Below are positions 34,737 to 43,718 of a stretch of DNA of 64,000 nucleotides, piece by piece. The notes under the pieces are model-generated. The model saw nothing but the letters and a program-made list of their open reading frames with translations, had not been told where the DNA came from and searched no databases. The stretch covers positions 124,001-188,000 of the forward strand of contig AP024673.1 in assembly GCA_025998675.1 (NCBI GenBank), written 5' to 3'. Source of the DNA: Fimbriimonadales bacterium (GTDB lineage Bacteria > Armatimonadota > Fimbriimonadia > Fimbriimonadales > GBS-DC). Position 1 is the first letter of the stretch, and each line of letters starts with the position of its first letter. A program made the position numbers and the translations under genes.

Positions 34737-35813
34737 TCATCCCCCCTTCAGGAAACGGCGCGTGCTGACAACAGCAGGCACGGGCTTGCCCCGTATCTCC
34801 ACGGCGCAGGGCGTCCCCGCTTTCGCATATGCGCTGGGCAGGTACGCCATGCCAATCCCCTGCTCCAGCGTTGGGGAGTAGACGCCGCTGGTCAGCGTCG
34901 CGACGGGCGCGCCGTCGATCAGCACGGGGTAGCCCTCGCGGGGCACGCCGCGCTCCTGCAGGCGCACGCCCATCAGTTTGCGGGCGACGCCCTGCTGTTT
35001 CGCCTGCAGGATTGGCGCTGCGCCGATATAGTCCGTGCGCTCGCTCACCAGCCAGCCCAGCCCCGCCTCGATGGGGTTCGTGTCGTCGGTCAGCTCGTGC
35101 CCGTACAGGTGCAGTCCCGCCTCCACACGCAGCACATCGCGCGCGCCCAGCCCGCACGGGGTCGCCCCCGCCGTCAGCAGCGCGTCCCACAGCGCCACGC
35201 CCACCTCTGCAGGGGCAATCAGCTCGAAGCCGTCCTCGCCCGTGTAGCCCGTGCGCGCGGCGAACAGACGCACGCCACGCCACTCCACAACGGTCGCCCC
35301 GAAGCGCGGCGTCTCGCCCAGCGGCGCGCCCAGCAGCGGTTCCAGTCGCGCGGTCGCCTCTGGTCCCTGAACCGCCAGCATCACTGTCTGCTCGGTCTGG
35401 TCGTCGATGTGCACATGCAGCCCCCACGCGCCCAGCCGGCGATGGAACCAGTCAAGGTCTTTCTGGCGGTTGGCGGCGTTGAACACCACCAGATACTCGT
35501 CGGGCGTGCGTTCGTAGAAGATAATATCGTCCACCACGCCGCCGCGCTCGTTGGTCAGCACGGTGTATTGTCCCGTCATGGGCGCGACTTTGCCCATGTC
35601 GGAGGGTACCAGTCGGCTGAGGAACGCGCGGGCGTCTGCGCCCCGAAAGTAGGCGCGCGCCATATGGCTCACATCGAACATGCCCCAGCGCTGGCGCACC
35701 GCCTGCACCTCCTGCAGGATGCCCGCGTACTGGACGGGCATCTCCCAGCCTGCGAAGGGAACCATGCGCCCGCCTGCCTTCAGGTGCGCCTCATAGAGTG
35801 CCGTGCGTTGCAT
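34737..35813 (-). CDS. gcvT: Glycine cleavage system T protein (aminomethyltransferase)
   Basis: 358 residues. GcvT takes the aminomethyl group from the lipoyl H protein and gives methylene-tetrahydrofolate and ammonia. Signature blocks are clear: GGRMVPFAGWEMPVQY near the start, FDVSHMA, TGYTGEDGFELI and GLGARDVLRVEAGLHLYGHEL. The H and P proteins are not in the window. ATG 35813 fits the family; the gap to the divergent deacylase is only 69 bp. A same-frame reading continues past its TGA into the esterase. Confidence 0.96.
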   Translation of the reverse strand: MQRTALYEAHLKAGGRMVPFAGWEMPVQYAGILQEVQAVRQRWGMFDVSHMARAYFRGADARAFLSRLVPSDMGKVAPMTGQYTVLTNERGGVVDDIIFYERTPDEYLVVFNAANRQKDLDWFHRRLGAWGLHVHIDDQTEQTVMLAVQGPEATARLEPLLGAPLGETPRFGATVVEWRGVRLFAARTGYTGEDGFELIAPAEVGVALWDALLTAGATPCGLGARDVLRVEAGLHLYGHELTDDTNPIEAGLGWLVSERTDYIGAAPILQAKQQGVARKLMGVRLQERGVPREGYPVLIDGAPVATLTSGVYSPTLEQGIGMAYLPSAYAKAGTPCAVEIRGKPVPAVVSTRRFLKGG

Positions 35814-35882
35814 AGCATCACGATTCGCGTGCGCAGGCGCGTTTCCTGCCTGAACCCGACGGGATGGGGTATCCTTATCGCC

Positions 35883-37466
35883 ATGCCAGAGGAACAGCGC
35901 TGCGATATCCTGTTGCGCGGCGGGACAGTCTTTGACGGGCTGGGCAATCCGGGCTTCTGCGCGGATGTCGCCATCACGGATGAGCGGATTGTCGCGCTCG
36001 GCGAGCTGGAGGGTTGGCAAGCGGGGATCGAGGTTGACGCACAGGGCTTGTGCGTCGCGCCGGGCTTTATCGACATCCACACGCACGCTGACTTCTCGCT
36101 GAACCACCACCCGGAGCAGCTCAGCGTGCTGTTTCAGGGCGTCACGACGCAGGTGGGCGGCAACTGCGGCTTCGCCGTCGGGCAAATCGACGATACGCCT
36201 CTGTTCCGTCAGGAGCAGCGCTGGCTCAAGCCCTACGGGGTCGCGATTAACTGGCGCTCGTTCGACGAGTACCTGCGCCTGCTGGACGAGCTGGGGCTGG
36301 GCGCGAACTACATCCCCCAGTGCGGGCACGGCACGGCGCGGAAAAAGGTGATGGGCTACGAGAAGCGCCCGCCCACGCCCGCTGAGCTGGACGCGATGCG
36401 CCACGAGATTGCCCTCTGCTTCGATGCGGGCGCGGTCGCCTTCACCACAGGACTGGAGTATCCCCCCAACAGCTTCGCCGAGACGGAGGAGATTATCGAG
36501 CTGGCGAAAATCGCCGCGCACTACGGCGGGTTCTATGCGACGCACCTGCGCAACGAGGGCGACCAGCTGGTTGAGAGCGTGCAGGAGGCGATACGAATTG
36601 CCCACGAAGCGGGGCTGCCCCTCCAGCTGGCGCACCACAAGGCGGAGGGCAGGCACAACTGGGGCAAGGTGCATCAGACGCTGCAGATGGTCAGCGAAGC
36701 GGTTGCGCAGGGGCTGGACATCACGCTCGATGTCTATCCCTACACGGCGTATCAGACCTCGCTGGCGGTGGCGTCGCTGCCCGGCTGGGCGCTGGACGGC
36801 GACCCGGACGCGCTGATGGCGCGCCTGCGCGACCCGCACGAGCGCGAGCGGCTCATCCACGCGATGCGCGACGCCCAACCCGATTGGCACAGCACGGTGA
36901 TTGGCAACACGCCGCACAACCGCGACTATCAGGGGTTGACAATCGCCGACGCGGCGCGACTGGCGGGCAAAGACCCCGAATCCTTCGTACTGGATTTGCT
37001 GCTGGACGCGGGCGGGCATGTGGGCGTGGCGTGGTTCAACATGGCGGATGATGACCTGCGCACGGTGCTGCGCTACCCGCTCACGATGGTCGCCTCCGAC
37101 GGGGTGGGCACAGAGCCGAGCAAGTACGCCGCGGAGCGACCGCACCCGCGCAGCTACGGCACTTTCCCGCGCGTGCTGGCAAAGTATGTGCGTGAGGAGG
37201 GCGTCCTCAGCCTCGAGGAAGCCATCTTCAAGATGACGGGGTTGCCCGCTGCGCGACTGAAGCTCACTGACCGCGGCGTGCTGCAGGAGGGCGCGTATGC
37301 CGACATCGTTGTGTTCGACTTCGGAAAAGTGCAGGACCTGGCGGACTTTCAAAACCCGCACCGTCTGGCGCAGGGCGTGGCGCATCTGCTGGTGAACGGG
37401 CGGTTCGCCATCCGCGACGGGGCGTACACGGGCGCGCGTGCGGGGCGCGTGTTAAGGCGGAGTTAG
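35883..37466 (+). CDS. N-acyl-D-amino-acid deacylase family amidohydrolase
   Basis: 527 residues. Amidohydrolase fold with metal site DIHTHAD near residue 62, QGVTTQVGGNCG and the later FATHLRNEGD and QLAHHKAEG blocks; typical of D-aminoacylase/dihydroorotase-like enzymes that deacylate N-acyl-D-amino acids or related amides. TATCCT (35870-35875) lies 7 nt before ATG 35883. Much longer open frame upstream is an artefact opposite gcvT and the esterase. Confidence 0.88.
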   Translation: MPEEQRCDILLRGGTVFDGLGNPGFCADVAITDERIVALGELEGWQAGIEVDAQGLCVAPGFIDIHTHADFSLNHHPEQLSVLFQGVTTQVGGNCGFAVGQIDDTPLFRQEQRWLKPYGVAINWRSFDEYLRLLDELGLGANYIPQCGHGTARKKVMGYEKRPPTPAELDAMRHEIALCFDAGAVAFTTGLEYPPNSFAETEEIIELAKIAAHYGGFYATHLRNEGDQLVESVQEAIRIAHEAGLPLQLAHHKAEGRHNWGKVHQTLQMVSEAVAQGLDITLDVYPYTAYQTSLAVASLPGWALDGDPDALMARLRDPHERERLIHAMRDAQPDWHSTVIGNTPHNRDYQGLTIADAARLAGKDPESFVLDLLLDAGGHVGVAWFNMADDDLRTVLRYPLTMVASDGVGTEPSKYAAERPHPRSYGTFPRVLAKYVREEGVLSLEEAIFKMTGLPAARLKLTDRGVLQEGAYADIVVFDFGKVQDLADFQNPHRLAQGVAHLLVNGRFAIRDGAYTGARAGRVLRRS

Positions 37467-37468
37467 GT

Positions 37469-37834
37469 CTACCTATTGAGGTCAAACGCGTTCCGATAGA
37501 GGCGTATCTGCGCGGGGCGTTGCGTGTAGTCCACCACCACGACATCGAAGCGACACTGGCGGAACACGAGGTCGGGGCGCGCGGCGAGGAACCGCTCGGC
37601 GAGCATTCCGAGCCGCTGCTGCTTGCGGGCGTCGACGCTCTCCTCGCCCGCGCCGCAGGCGTGCGAGCGGCGCGTTTTGACCTCCACGAACGCGAGCGTG
37701 TCGCCCTCCTGCGCGACGATGTCCAGCTCGCCCTCGCGAATGCGCCAGTTGCGGGCGAGAATCGTGTAGCCCTGCGCCTGCAGAAAGCGCGCCGCCTGCG
37801 ACTCGCCCGCGCGCCCCAACCCCGTGCGACTCAT
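37469..37834 (-). CDS. yraN: UPF0102 (YraN) nuclease-like protein
   Basis: 121 residues, standard length. The family core GELDIVAQEGDTLAFVEVKTR forms a PD-(D/E)XK-like site (D, E-x-K). Members resemble Holliday-junction resolvases. ATG 37834 overlaps the stop of the subtilisin gene by 4 bp (ATGA), so the two are co-translated on the minus strand, an odd pairing. Confidence 0.93.
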   Translation of the reverse strand: MSRTGLGRAGESQAARFLQAQGYTILARNWRIREGELDIVAQEGDTLAFVEVKTRRSHACGAGEESVDARKQQRLGMLAERFLAARPDLVFRQCRFDVVVVDYTQRPAQIRLYRNAFDLNR

Positions 37835-39471
37835 TCGCCCTGTTGCCCGAAGTTGAACAATATCAGCAGCAGGTCGGCGTCGTCTATCACATTATCGCCG
37901 TTCAGGTCTACCGACGGGTTGTTCGCGCCGAAGTTGAACAGCACCTGCAGCAGGTCGGCGTCGTCGATCACATTATCGCCGTTCACATCGCCCGGGATCA
38001 GCGTCAGGTTCAAACCGCTCACGCCCGGATAGCGCATGCGGGCGTTGGGCGCGCGCTTGAGCAGCGTCCCCTGCGCGCGCACGGCGAGGTCGTAGTAGCC
38101 AAGATAGTTGAAGAAGCTCAGATCAAAGTCGCCTGTGCTATTCAGAACGCCGTTCGCCGTCGCCAGTGCGCTGCCGCCGCCCAGCGGACGCAACACCACC
38201 TCCACCGTGCGCCCGTTGTAGCTGCCCGCGTAGCCCTGAATCTGCACGCGCCCGCGCACAGGCACGGTGAGCGCCTTCTCCACCGACGCATGCAGGTTAA
38301 TCAGCCCGTGCGCCACATAGTTGCCCGGTACGGGCGTCGCCGTCGACTCGATGAGTTCGCGCACCGCCTGCGCGCGCGCCTGCGAGCGGTCGGTCGGTCC
38401 GTCGGCGACGAGGCTATACAAGAGCGTCGCCTGCGCCGTCACAAACGGCGCGGCGTAGGAAGTGAACCCCTGCATGTTGCGCCCATAGGAGTTTGTGTTG
38501 CTATATGTGGTGGAGTAGACATCCCCGCTGGGCGCGGCGACATCCACCCAGCTGCCGAAGGTAGAGACGCTCGAACGCGTGCCATCCAGATTGCACGCCG
38601 CGACCGCGATGCACACCGGGTACCACGCGGGGTAGAACGGGTTCGTGTTGTTTCCGTTGCCCGCCGCGGCGACAATCACCACGCCCGCGTTCCGTGCGTT
38701 GTTGAGCGTCGTCTCGAAGGTTCCCATCGGGCTGGTACTGCCCAGACTGAGGTTGATGGCGTGCGCGCCCTGCGCTACGGCGTAGTTCACGCCGTCTATC
38801 AGGTCGTACAGGTAGCCACGTCCCTCGTCCGTAAACACCTTCACGGGCAGAATTTTGCCGTTGGGCGCGACGGCGGCGACCCCGCGCGCGTTGTTCGTCG
38901 CCGCACCCGCGATGCCCGTCACGAAAGTGCCGTGCCCGAACGGGTCGCTGGGGTCGTTGTCGTCGTTGCCGAAGTCGTAGCCGGGCAGCAGGCGCGGCTG
39001 CAAGTCCTGATGGTCTAATCGCGCGCCCGTGTCCAGGATCGCCGCAATAAAGTTATTATCCCCGCGCCAGAGTCCCCACGCCTGCGGCGCGCCAATCACG
39101 GGCAGCGCGGGCTGCTGTGGATAGAGCGTATCGTTCGGCGTCCACGGGTCGGCAAGCTCGATCCGCCAGTTCGGGTCTACCGCCTTGAACCAACCCGAGC
39201 GCATCAGCTGCGCCGCTATCTGGCGCATATCGGCGTAGGGGCTGAACTGCCAGAGTTCGTAATCGGCGTACCTGCCGCGCTTCGCCAGCTGCGCGCCTGC
39301 AACCTGCCGCAGCCACGCCCGCTGCACTGGCGAGACGCCCTCCCGAAACATCACGATTATCTGACCCGGCGCGTACTCCGCCTGCGGCGTTTCCAATCGC
39401 GTGCGCAAGCCCAGTTGCGCAACAGCCTGCCCTATGCTCAAGCACACCAAAAGCAACGCAAGCCTTCTCAT
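37831..39471 (-). CDS. Subtilisin-family (S8) secreted protease with dockerin-like tail
   Basis: 546 residues from ATG 39471. Signal peptide (to AVAQ), then a fervidolysin-type propeptide, then the S8 catalytic domain: Asp in AAILDTGARLDH, His in GHGTFVTGIAGA, Ser in TSYAAPFV. Two dockerin-like motifs (GDVNGDNVIDDADLLQVLF and a second copy) form the C-terminus. TATAAT lies 7 nt before the ATG. It should act outside the cell; the tail may bind calcium and anchor or tether the enzyme. Confidence 0.93.
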   Translation of the reverse strand: MRRLALLLVCLSIGQAVAQLGLRTRLETPQAEYAPGQIIVMFREGVSPVQRAWLRQVAGAQLAKRGRYADYELWQFSPYADMRQIAAQLMRSGWFKAVDPNWRIELADPWTPNDTLYPQQPALPVIGAPQAWGLWRGDNNFIAAILDTGARLDHQDLQPRLLPGYDFGNDDNDPSDPFGHGTFVTGIAGAATNNARGVAAVAPNGKILPVKVFTDEGRGYLYDLIDGVNYAVAQGAHAINLSLGSTSPMGTFETTLNNARNAGVVIVAAAGNGNNTNPFYPAWYPVCIAVAACNLDGTRSSVSTFGSWVDVAAPSGDVYSTTYSNTNSYGRNMQGFTSYAAPFVTAQATLLYSLVADGPTDRSQARAQAVRELIESTATPVPGNYVAHGLINLHASVEKALTVPVRGRVQIQGYAGSYNGRTVEVVLRPLGGGSALATANGVLNSTGDFDLSFFNYLGYYDLAVRAQGTLLKRAPNARMRYPGVSGLNLTLIPGDVNGDNVIDDADLLQVLFNFGANNPSVDLNGDNVIDDADLLLILFNFGQQGE

Positions 39472-39590
39472 AACTCCTATTATACATCGACAGGGGAGTT
39501 TTCGCACATTTGTCACTCAGAGCGCCCTCGAAGTGGGGTATAATAACACTGTTGAGAGGAGGGTTGTCTGCTTTATGCGGGGTAATTCAC

Positions 39591-40814
39591 ATGAGAACGC
39601 TAACAGCAGTGGGGTGTATCGCGTTATCCTGCGCGTGTCTCGTTTCGTCTATTGATGCACAGAGCCTAACCTGGCTGGGCAGGTTGGGCGGGACATCGAG
39701 CAGCGCGAGCGGGGTTTCCGACGACGGCTCAGTGGTTGTGGGCACAACAGGCTCGCCGAACGGCATTCGCGCGTTTCGGTGGACGCCCAGCACGGGCATG
39801 CAGTCGCTCGGCGTGCTGGCGAGCGGCGAGAGTTTCGGGGGCGCCCTCTCCAGCGACGGCGCCGTGATTGTCGGGACCTCCGATGCGCCGAACTGGCGAC
39901 GCATCGCGTTCCGATGGACAGCCGTCAGCGGCATGCAGCCCGTGTTCAACAACAATCCCTACAATAGCGCTGCGGTAGATGTCTCGGCGAACGGCGACAG
40001 CATCGTGGTGAACCTGCGGTATTTCGACGGCAGCTCGTTTGTGGACTTCGCGATTTTCACAACGCCCGGCGGCGACTACACACTGAACCCGCCCGTCGGG
40101 AATGCGCTCTCCGCCGAACAGTGTTCCGCGGACGGTACAACGATCGTTGGCTCGATGACCATCTACCCCGCGCCGAGTGTCACGCGGCGCGCGTTTCGAT
40201 GGACGGCACAGGGCGGTATCCAGAATCTGGGCGCGCTGACGAACGCCGCTTTGGCCAATAGCCAAGCCTACTGCGTGTCGGCGGACGGTTCAATCATCTA
40301 CGGCTCGTCGGAACAGGGCAGCGGCGGCAATCGCGTGATGTTCCGCTGGACGCCAACCGAGGGGATGACCTCCACAGGCGCCGCGATGACGCCTGCGGAC
40401 ACAACAGCGGACGGCTCCATCGTTGTTGGTACGGATGCGGACGCGACGCGCGCAGTGCGCTGGACGCAGGCAGGCGGGATGGAAGATTTGAACACGACCT
40501 ACGCCGCGCTGATTCGCGCCGGGTGGCGATTGACCGATGCAACGGCAATCTCGTCCGACGGACGCTACATCGTGGGCGTCGGTCAAAACACAAGCGGCAC
40601 GCAAGCGGAAGCGTTCCTGCTGGACACGGGTTGCGGTGTGCATAACGGCGATGTGAACCTCGACGGCTGCGTGGACGACGCCGACCTGCTTGCGGTGCTG
40701 TTCGCGTTTGGCAATAGTGGCTCCAATCTGGGGCGCGTCGATGTCAACTGCGACGGCGCGGTGGACGACGCCGACCTGCTTGTGGTGCTGTTCAACTTCG
40801 GGCAGGGGTGTTAA
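39591..40814 (+). CDS. Secreted HAF-repeat protein with dockerin-like tail
   Basis: 407 residues from ATG 39591, signal peptide ending SSIDA-QS. The body has HAF-type repeats (ASGVSDDGSVVVGTTGS...AFRWTPSTGMQSLG), as in the gene at 29395. The C-terminus carries two DADLLxVLFxFG motifs and ends in Cys. TATAAT at 39539-39544. A strong GAGAGGAGGG ribosome site is better placed for a 26-codon overlapping frame at 39575. The stop codon TAA is the first three bases of a MITE-like element. Confidence 0.85.
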   Translation: MRTLTAVGCIALSCACLVSSIDAQSLTWLGRLGGTSSSASGVSDDGSVVVGTTGSPNGIRAFRWTPSTGMQSLGVLASGESFGGALSSDGAVIVGTSDAPNWRRIAFRWTAVSGMQPVFNNNPYNSAAVDVSANGDSIVVNLRYFDGSSFVDFAIFTTPGGDYTLNPPVGNALSAEQCSADGTTIVGSMTIYPAPSVTRRAFRWTAQGGIQNLGALTNAALANSQAYCVSADGSIIYGSSEQGSGGNRVMFRWTPTEGMTSTGAAMTPADTTADGSIVVGTDADATRAVRWTQAGGMEDLNTTYAALIRAGWRLTDATAISSDGRYIVGVGQNTSGTQAEAFLLDTGCGVHNGDVNLDGCVDDADLLAVLFAFGNSGSNLGRVDVNCDGAVDDADLLVVLFNFGQGC

Positions 40815-40971
40815 GTGCCTTTGCGCGAGAATTGCGACATGCATATGCAGCACCATCTTTATGGAGTGCGGAAGTGGAGCTTCCGCGAGGCTGAAGCCCC
40901 CGCTTCAGCACTCCAAATTACGCGCATGCGCGGACAGGGGAGTCGCTGAAAATTCGCTGCAAAGACACTTA
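40812..40971. mobile_element. MITE-like element, family A copy 2
   Basis: 160 bp from TAAGTGCCTTTGC to GCAAAGACACTTA (terminal inverted repeats). It carries the GGAGTGC double hairpin at 40863-40914. The element begins exactly at the TAA stop of the HAF gene, so it either brought the stop or landed on it. Confidence 0.85.
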
Positions 40972-40994
40972 GCGCCCAGCGGTATACTTGGGGC

Positions 40995-42041
40995 GTGCGC
41001 TACATTCTGGGCATCGAGACCAGCTGCGACGAGACCGCTGCGGCGGTGCTGGAGGGGCGCAGGGTGTGCGCCAGCATCGTCGCCTCGCAGGTGGATTTGC
41101 ACGCGCAGTGGGGCGGGGTCGTGCCCGAAGCCGCCGCGCGCCAGCATGTGGAACGGCTGAACCCCATCCTGCAGCAGGCGCTGGACGAGGCGGGCGTCGG
41201 CTGGACGGACATCGATGGGATTGCCGTCACGAACCGCCCGGGACTGGTCGGCGCGCTGGTGGTGGGGCTGGCGGCGGCGAAAGCGCTGGCGTTTGCGCTC
41301 AACCGCCCCTATGTGGGCGTGCATCATCTGGAGGGACACCTCTACTCGGCGTTTCTGGAGACGCCCGACGCGCCGATTCCCTTCCCGCACCTCGCGCTGA
41401 TTGTGTCGGGCGGGCACACGGAACTCGTGCTGGCGCGCGGGCACGGCGACTACCTGCTGCTGGGGCAGACGCTGGACGACGCGGTGGGCGAGGCGTTCGA
41501 CAAAACCGCGCGCCTGCTACGGCTGGGCTATCCGGGCGGTCCGCAGATTGACCAGCGGGCGCGGCTCGGCGACCCGACGGCGTTCCGCTTCCCGCGTGCG
41601 AAGGTGGAAGGCTGGAACTTCAGCTACAGTGGGCTGAAAACCGCCGTGCGCCGCGAGGTGGAACGGCTTGAGGCGGACGATGCGCTCGACGAGGCGACGG
41701 TGAACCACCTGTGCGCGGCGTTCCAGCAAGCGGCGCTGGAGCCGCTGATCCACCACGCGCTGGACGCGGCGCACGCGCTGGGGGTGGACACCCTCACGGT
41801 GGTCGGCGGGGTGGCGGCGAACTCCGCCTTGCAGGCGCAGATGCGCGCCGCCTGCCAGCAGGCGGGACTGACCCTGTTCATCCCCCCGCCGCGCTACTGC
41901 ACGGACAACGCGGCGATGATTGCGCTTGCGGGCTACTTCCGCCTGCGCGCGGGGCAATGCGACGATTATGACTTAGACGCCTACGCGAACGCGCCGCTGG
42001 CTCACCGCCAGAGCGACACATCTACCGCCCCGAACGCCTGA
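40995..42041 (+). CDS. tsaD: tRNA threonylcarbamoyladenosine synthase subunit TsaD
   Basis: 348 residues. TsaD transfers the threonylcarbamoyl group to A37 of ANN-decoding tRNAs, with TsaB and TsaE. ILGIETSCDETAAAVL starts the protein, the metal ligands HHLEGH are near residue 114, and LIVSGGHTELVL and VVGGVAANSALQ follow. TATACT (40983-40988) is 6 nt from GTG 40995: a clear leaderless layout. Convergent 40-bp overlap with the GH57 gene. Confidence 0.97.
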   Translation: MRYILGIETSCDETAAAVLEGRRVCASIVASQVDLHAQWGGVVPEAAARQHVERLNPILQQALDEAGVGWTDIDGIAVTNRPGLVGALVVGLAAAKALAFALNRPYVGVHHLEGHLYSAFLETPDAPIPFPHLALIVSGGHTELVLARGHGDYLLLGQTLDDAVGEAFDKTARLLRLGYPGGPQIDQRARLGDPTAFRFPRAKVEGWNFSYSGLKTAVRREVERLEADDALDEATVNHLCAAFQQAALEPLIHHALDAAHALGVDTLTVVGGVAANSALQAQMRAACQQAGLTLFIPPPRYCTDNAAMIALAGYFRLRAGQCDDYDLDAYANAPLAHRQSDTSTAPNA

Positions 42042-43690
42042 TCGCGCACGCAACTCTCCTCGTAGACCTGCAGCAGGGCAGGGTCGGGCGACGCGCCGTC
42101 CGCCAGCTGCTGAATCAGCCGCGTGATGCTCTCGAACCGCCGCGCATGGTCGCGCAGGCGCACCTCCGCATAGTCGCGGGCGGAGCCAGTCGTGATGAGG
42201 AAAGTCCAGTCGGAGGACTCCAGCAGCAGCAACTCGCGCGCCGCCTGCTGCAGGTAGGGCGTCAGCTCGGCGCGGTCGCGCACACACGGCAGCAGGCGCA
42301 CGAACTCCATCTCGGCGCGGTAGATTAGCTCCCACGCCCACGCGGTCTGCTCGTTCAGCCAGATGTAGTGCGACCCGCCCTCGCCCCACGAACCTTCGGG
42401 CAGGAAGAGCGACTCCTCCGGCGGGAACCGCTCCAGATACTCCGAAGCGGTCAGCATCTCTATATCGGGGTCTGCCGCCAGCCGACGGATGACCGCATAG
42501 AGCCATTCGGGTCCCTCGCGCCACCAGTGCCCGAACAGCTCGGTGTCGTACATCGAGACCATCACGCCCGGTCGCCCGTGCGCCTGATAGTGCGCCCAGA
42601 GCGTCTGCTTGAGCAGGCTCACGAAGTGGTCGGCGTGCGCCTGCACCGCCTCGAACGCCTCGTAGGGCGCGTAGGGTGACTTCGCGCCCAAATCCGCCTT
42701 GTTCTCGCTCACGCGCCAGTAGCGCAGGCGGCTGGGATAGTGCATCTTGTGGAACTCCAGATAGCGGGCGTCGCCGGGATAGCCATGCTCGCCGCTCCAG
42801 ACCTGCAGCGTGGTGGCGGGGTCGCGGGCGAACACAGCCAGCGGCTCAGGCGCGGGCACGGCGTAGGCGCGATACGGCGTGCGCTCCGCCTGCTCTGCGC
42901 GGTAGTGCGCGGCGAACTGCTCGTACAGGCGTCGTAGCGCGGGGAACCGATCCCAGTAAGCGCCCAGCGGCGCGCCGCCGCGCAGCATGTGCGTATCCAC
43001 AAAGAAGTAGCGCACGCCCGACTCGGCAAGGAACTGCTCGACGCCTGCGCGGTCGGCGGCGGGCAGAACCTCCTGCGCGACGGGGGGCAGCCAGTGATAG
43101 GCGGGTCGGTAGGCGCATTCGGGCAACCAGAACCCGCGCGGCGCACGCCCGAAGTGTTTGCGGTAGGTCTGCACGCCCAGCGCGACCTGCGCCCGCACGC
43201 ATTCGTCGCGCCCCAGCAGGGGCAGGTAGCCGTGCGTCGCCGCGCTGGTCGCAATCTCGATGCATGCCTCATCCTGCAGGCGTGCGAACGCGCCCAGCAC
43301 ATCGCCCCCCAGCGACTGGTAGCGTTCCAACGCCGTCTCGTAGGCGCGCTGCCAAAGGTACGCCAGCCCCGCCTTCCAGCGGTCGCCCTGCGCCTGAAAG
43401 TAGCGCTGGTCGTCGCGGGCGTGCGCCACCTCCTGCTGCAGATAGCCCGTCGCTTCGGCGCGGAAGTCGGGATGCGCCAGCTGCTCCTGCAGAATCGGCG
43501 TGAAGCTCACGGTGTAGCGGGCGGGGACGCCCTGCGCGGCAAGGCGGTGCGTCAGCGCGTACAGCGGCAGATAGCACTCCGCAAGGCTCTCACACAGCCA
43601 GTCGGTTCCGTGCGGCGACTTGCCATGTGTCAGCACATACGGGATGTGCGTGTGCAACACCAGTGCCCAGTAGCCAAACGGTCGCGCCAT
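42002..43690 (-). CDS. GH57 family glycoside hydrolase / alpha-1,4-glucan branching enzyme (DUF1957)
   Basis: 562 residues from ATG 43690. The start YWALVLHTHIPYVLTHGKSPHG and GFWLPECAYRP (catalytic Glu in that region) match GH57 branching enzymes; the second Asp probably lies in VSMYDTELFGHWW. The C-terminal helical DUF1957 part ends with QAFGAVDVSLWR. The enzyme would form alpha-1,6 branches in glycogen. TATACT is 7 nt upstream. Longer upstream frame runs through repeats and is rejected. Confidence 0.92.
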   Translation of the reverse strand: MARPFGYWALVLHTHIPYVLTHGKSPHGTDWLCESLAECYLPLYALTHRLAAQGVPARYTVSFTPILQEQLAHPDFRAEATGYLQQEVAHARDDQRYFQAQGDRWKAGLAYLWQRAYETALERYQSLGGDVLGAFARLQDEACIEIATSAATHGYLPLLGRDECVRAQVALGVQTYRKHFGRAPRGFWLPECAYRPAYHWLPPVAQEVLPAADRAGVEQFLAESGVRYFFVDTHMLRGGAPLGAYWDRFPALRRLYEQFAAHYRAEQAERTPYRAYAVPAPEPLAVFARDPATTLQVWSGEHGYPGDARYLEFHKMHYPSRLRYWRVSENKADLGAKSPYAPYEAFEAVQAHADHFVSLLKQTLWAHYQAHGRPGVMVSMYDTELFGHWWREGPEWLYAVIRRLAADPDIEMLTASEYLERFPPEESLFLPEGSWGEGGSHYIWLNEQTAWAWELIYRAEMEFVRLLPCVRDRAELTPYLQQAARELLLLESSDWTFLITTGSARDYAEVRLRDHARRFESITRLIQQLADGASPDPALLQVYEESCVRDQAFGAVDVSLWR

Positions 43691-43718
43691 CGCGGGCAGT
43701 ATACCTTGTTCGCGTATA

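Noticed and set aside
34206-35882. Long in-frame extension upstream of the deacylase
   Set aside because: It is antisense to the esterase and gcvT genes; the amidohydrolase begins cleanly at 35883 after a -10 box.
35814-35882. Glycine riboswitch upstream of gcvT
   Set aside because: Only 69 bp separate gcvT from the divergent gene, too short for the tandem aptamer, and no motif is seen.
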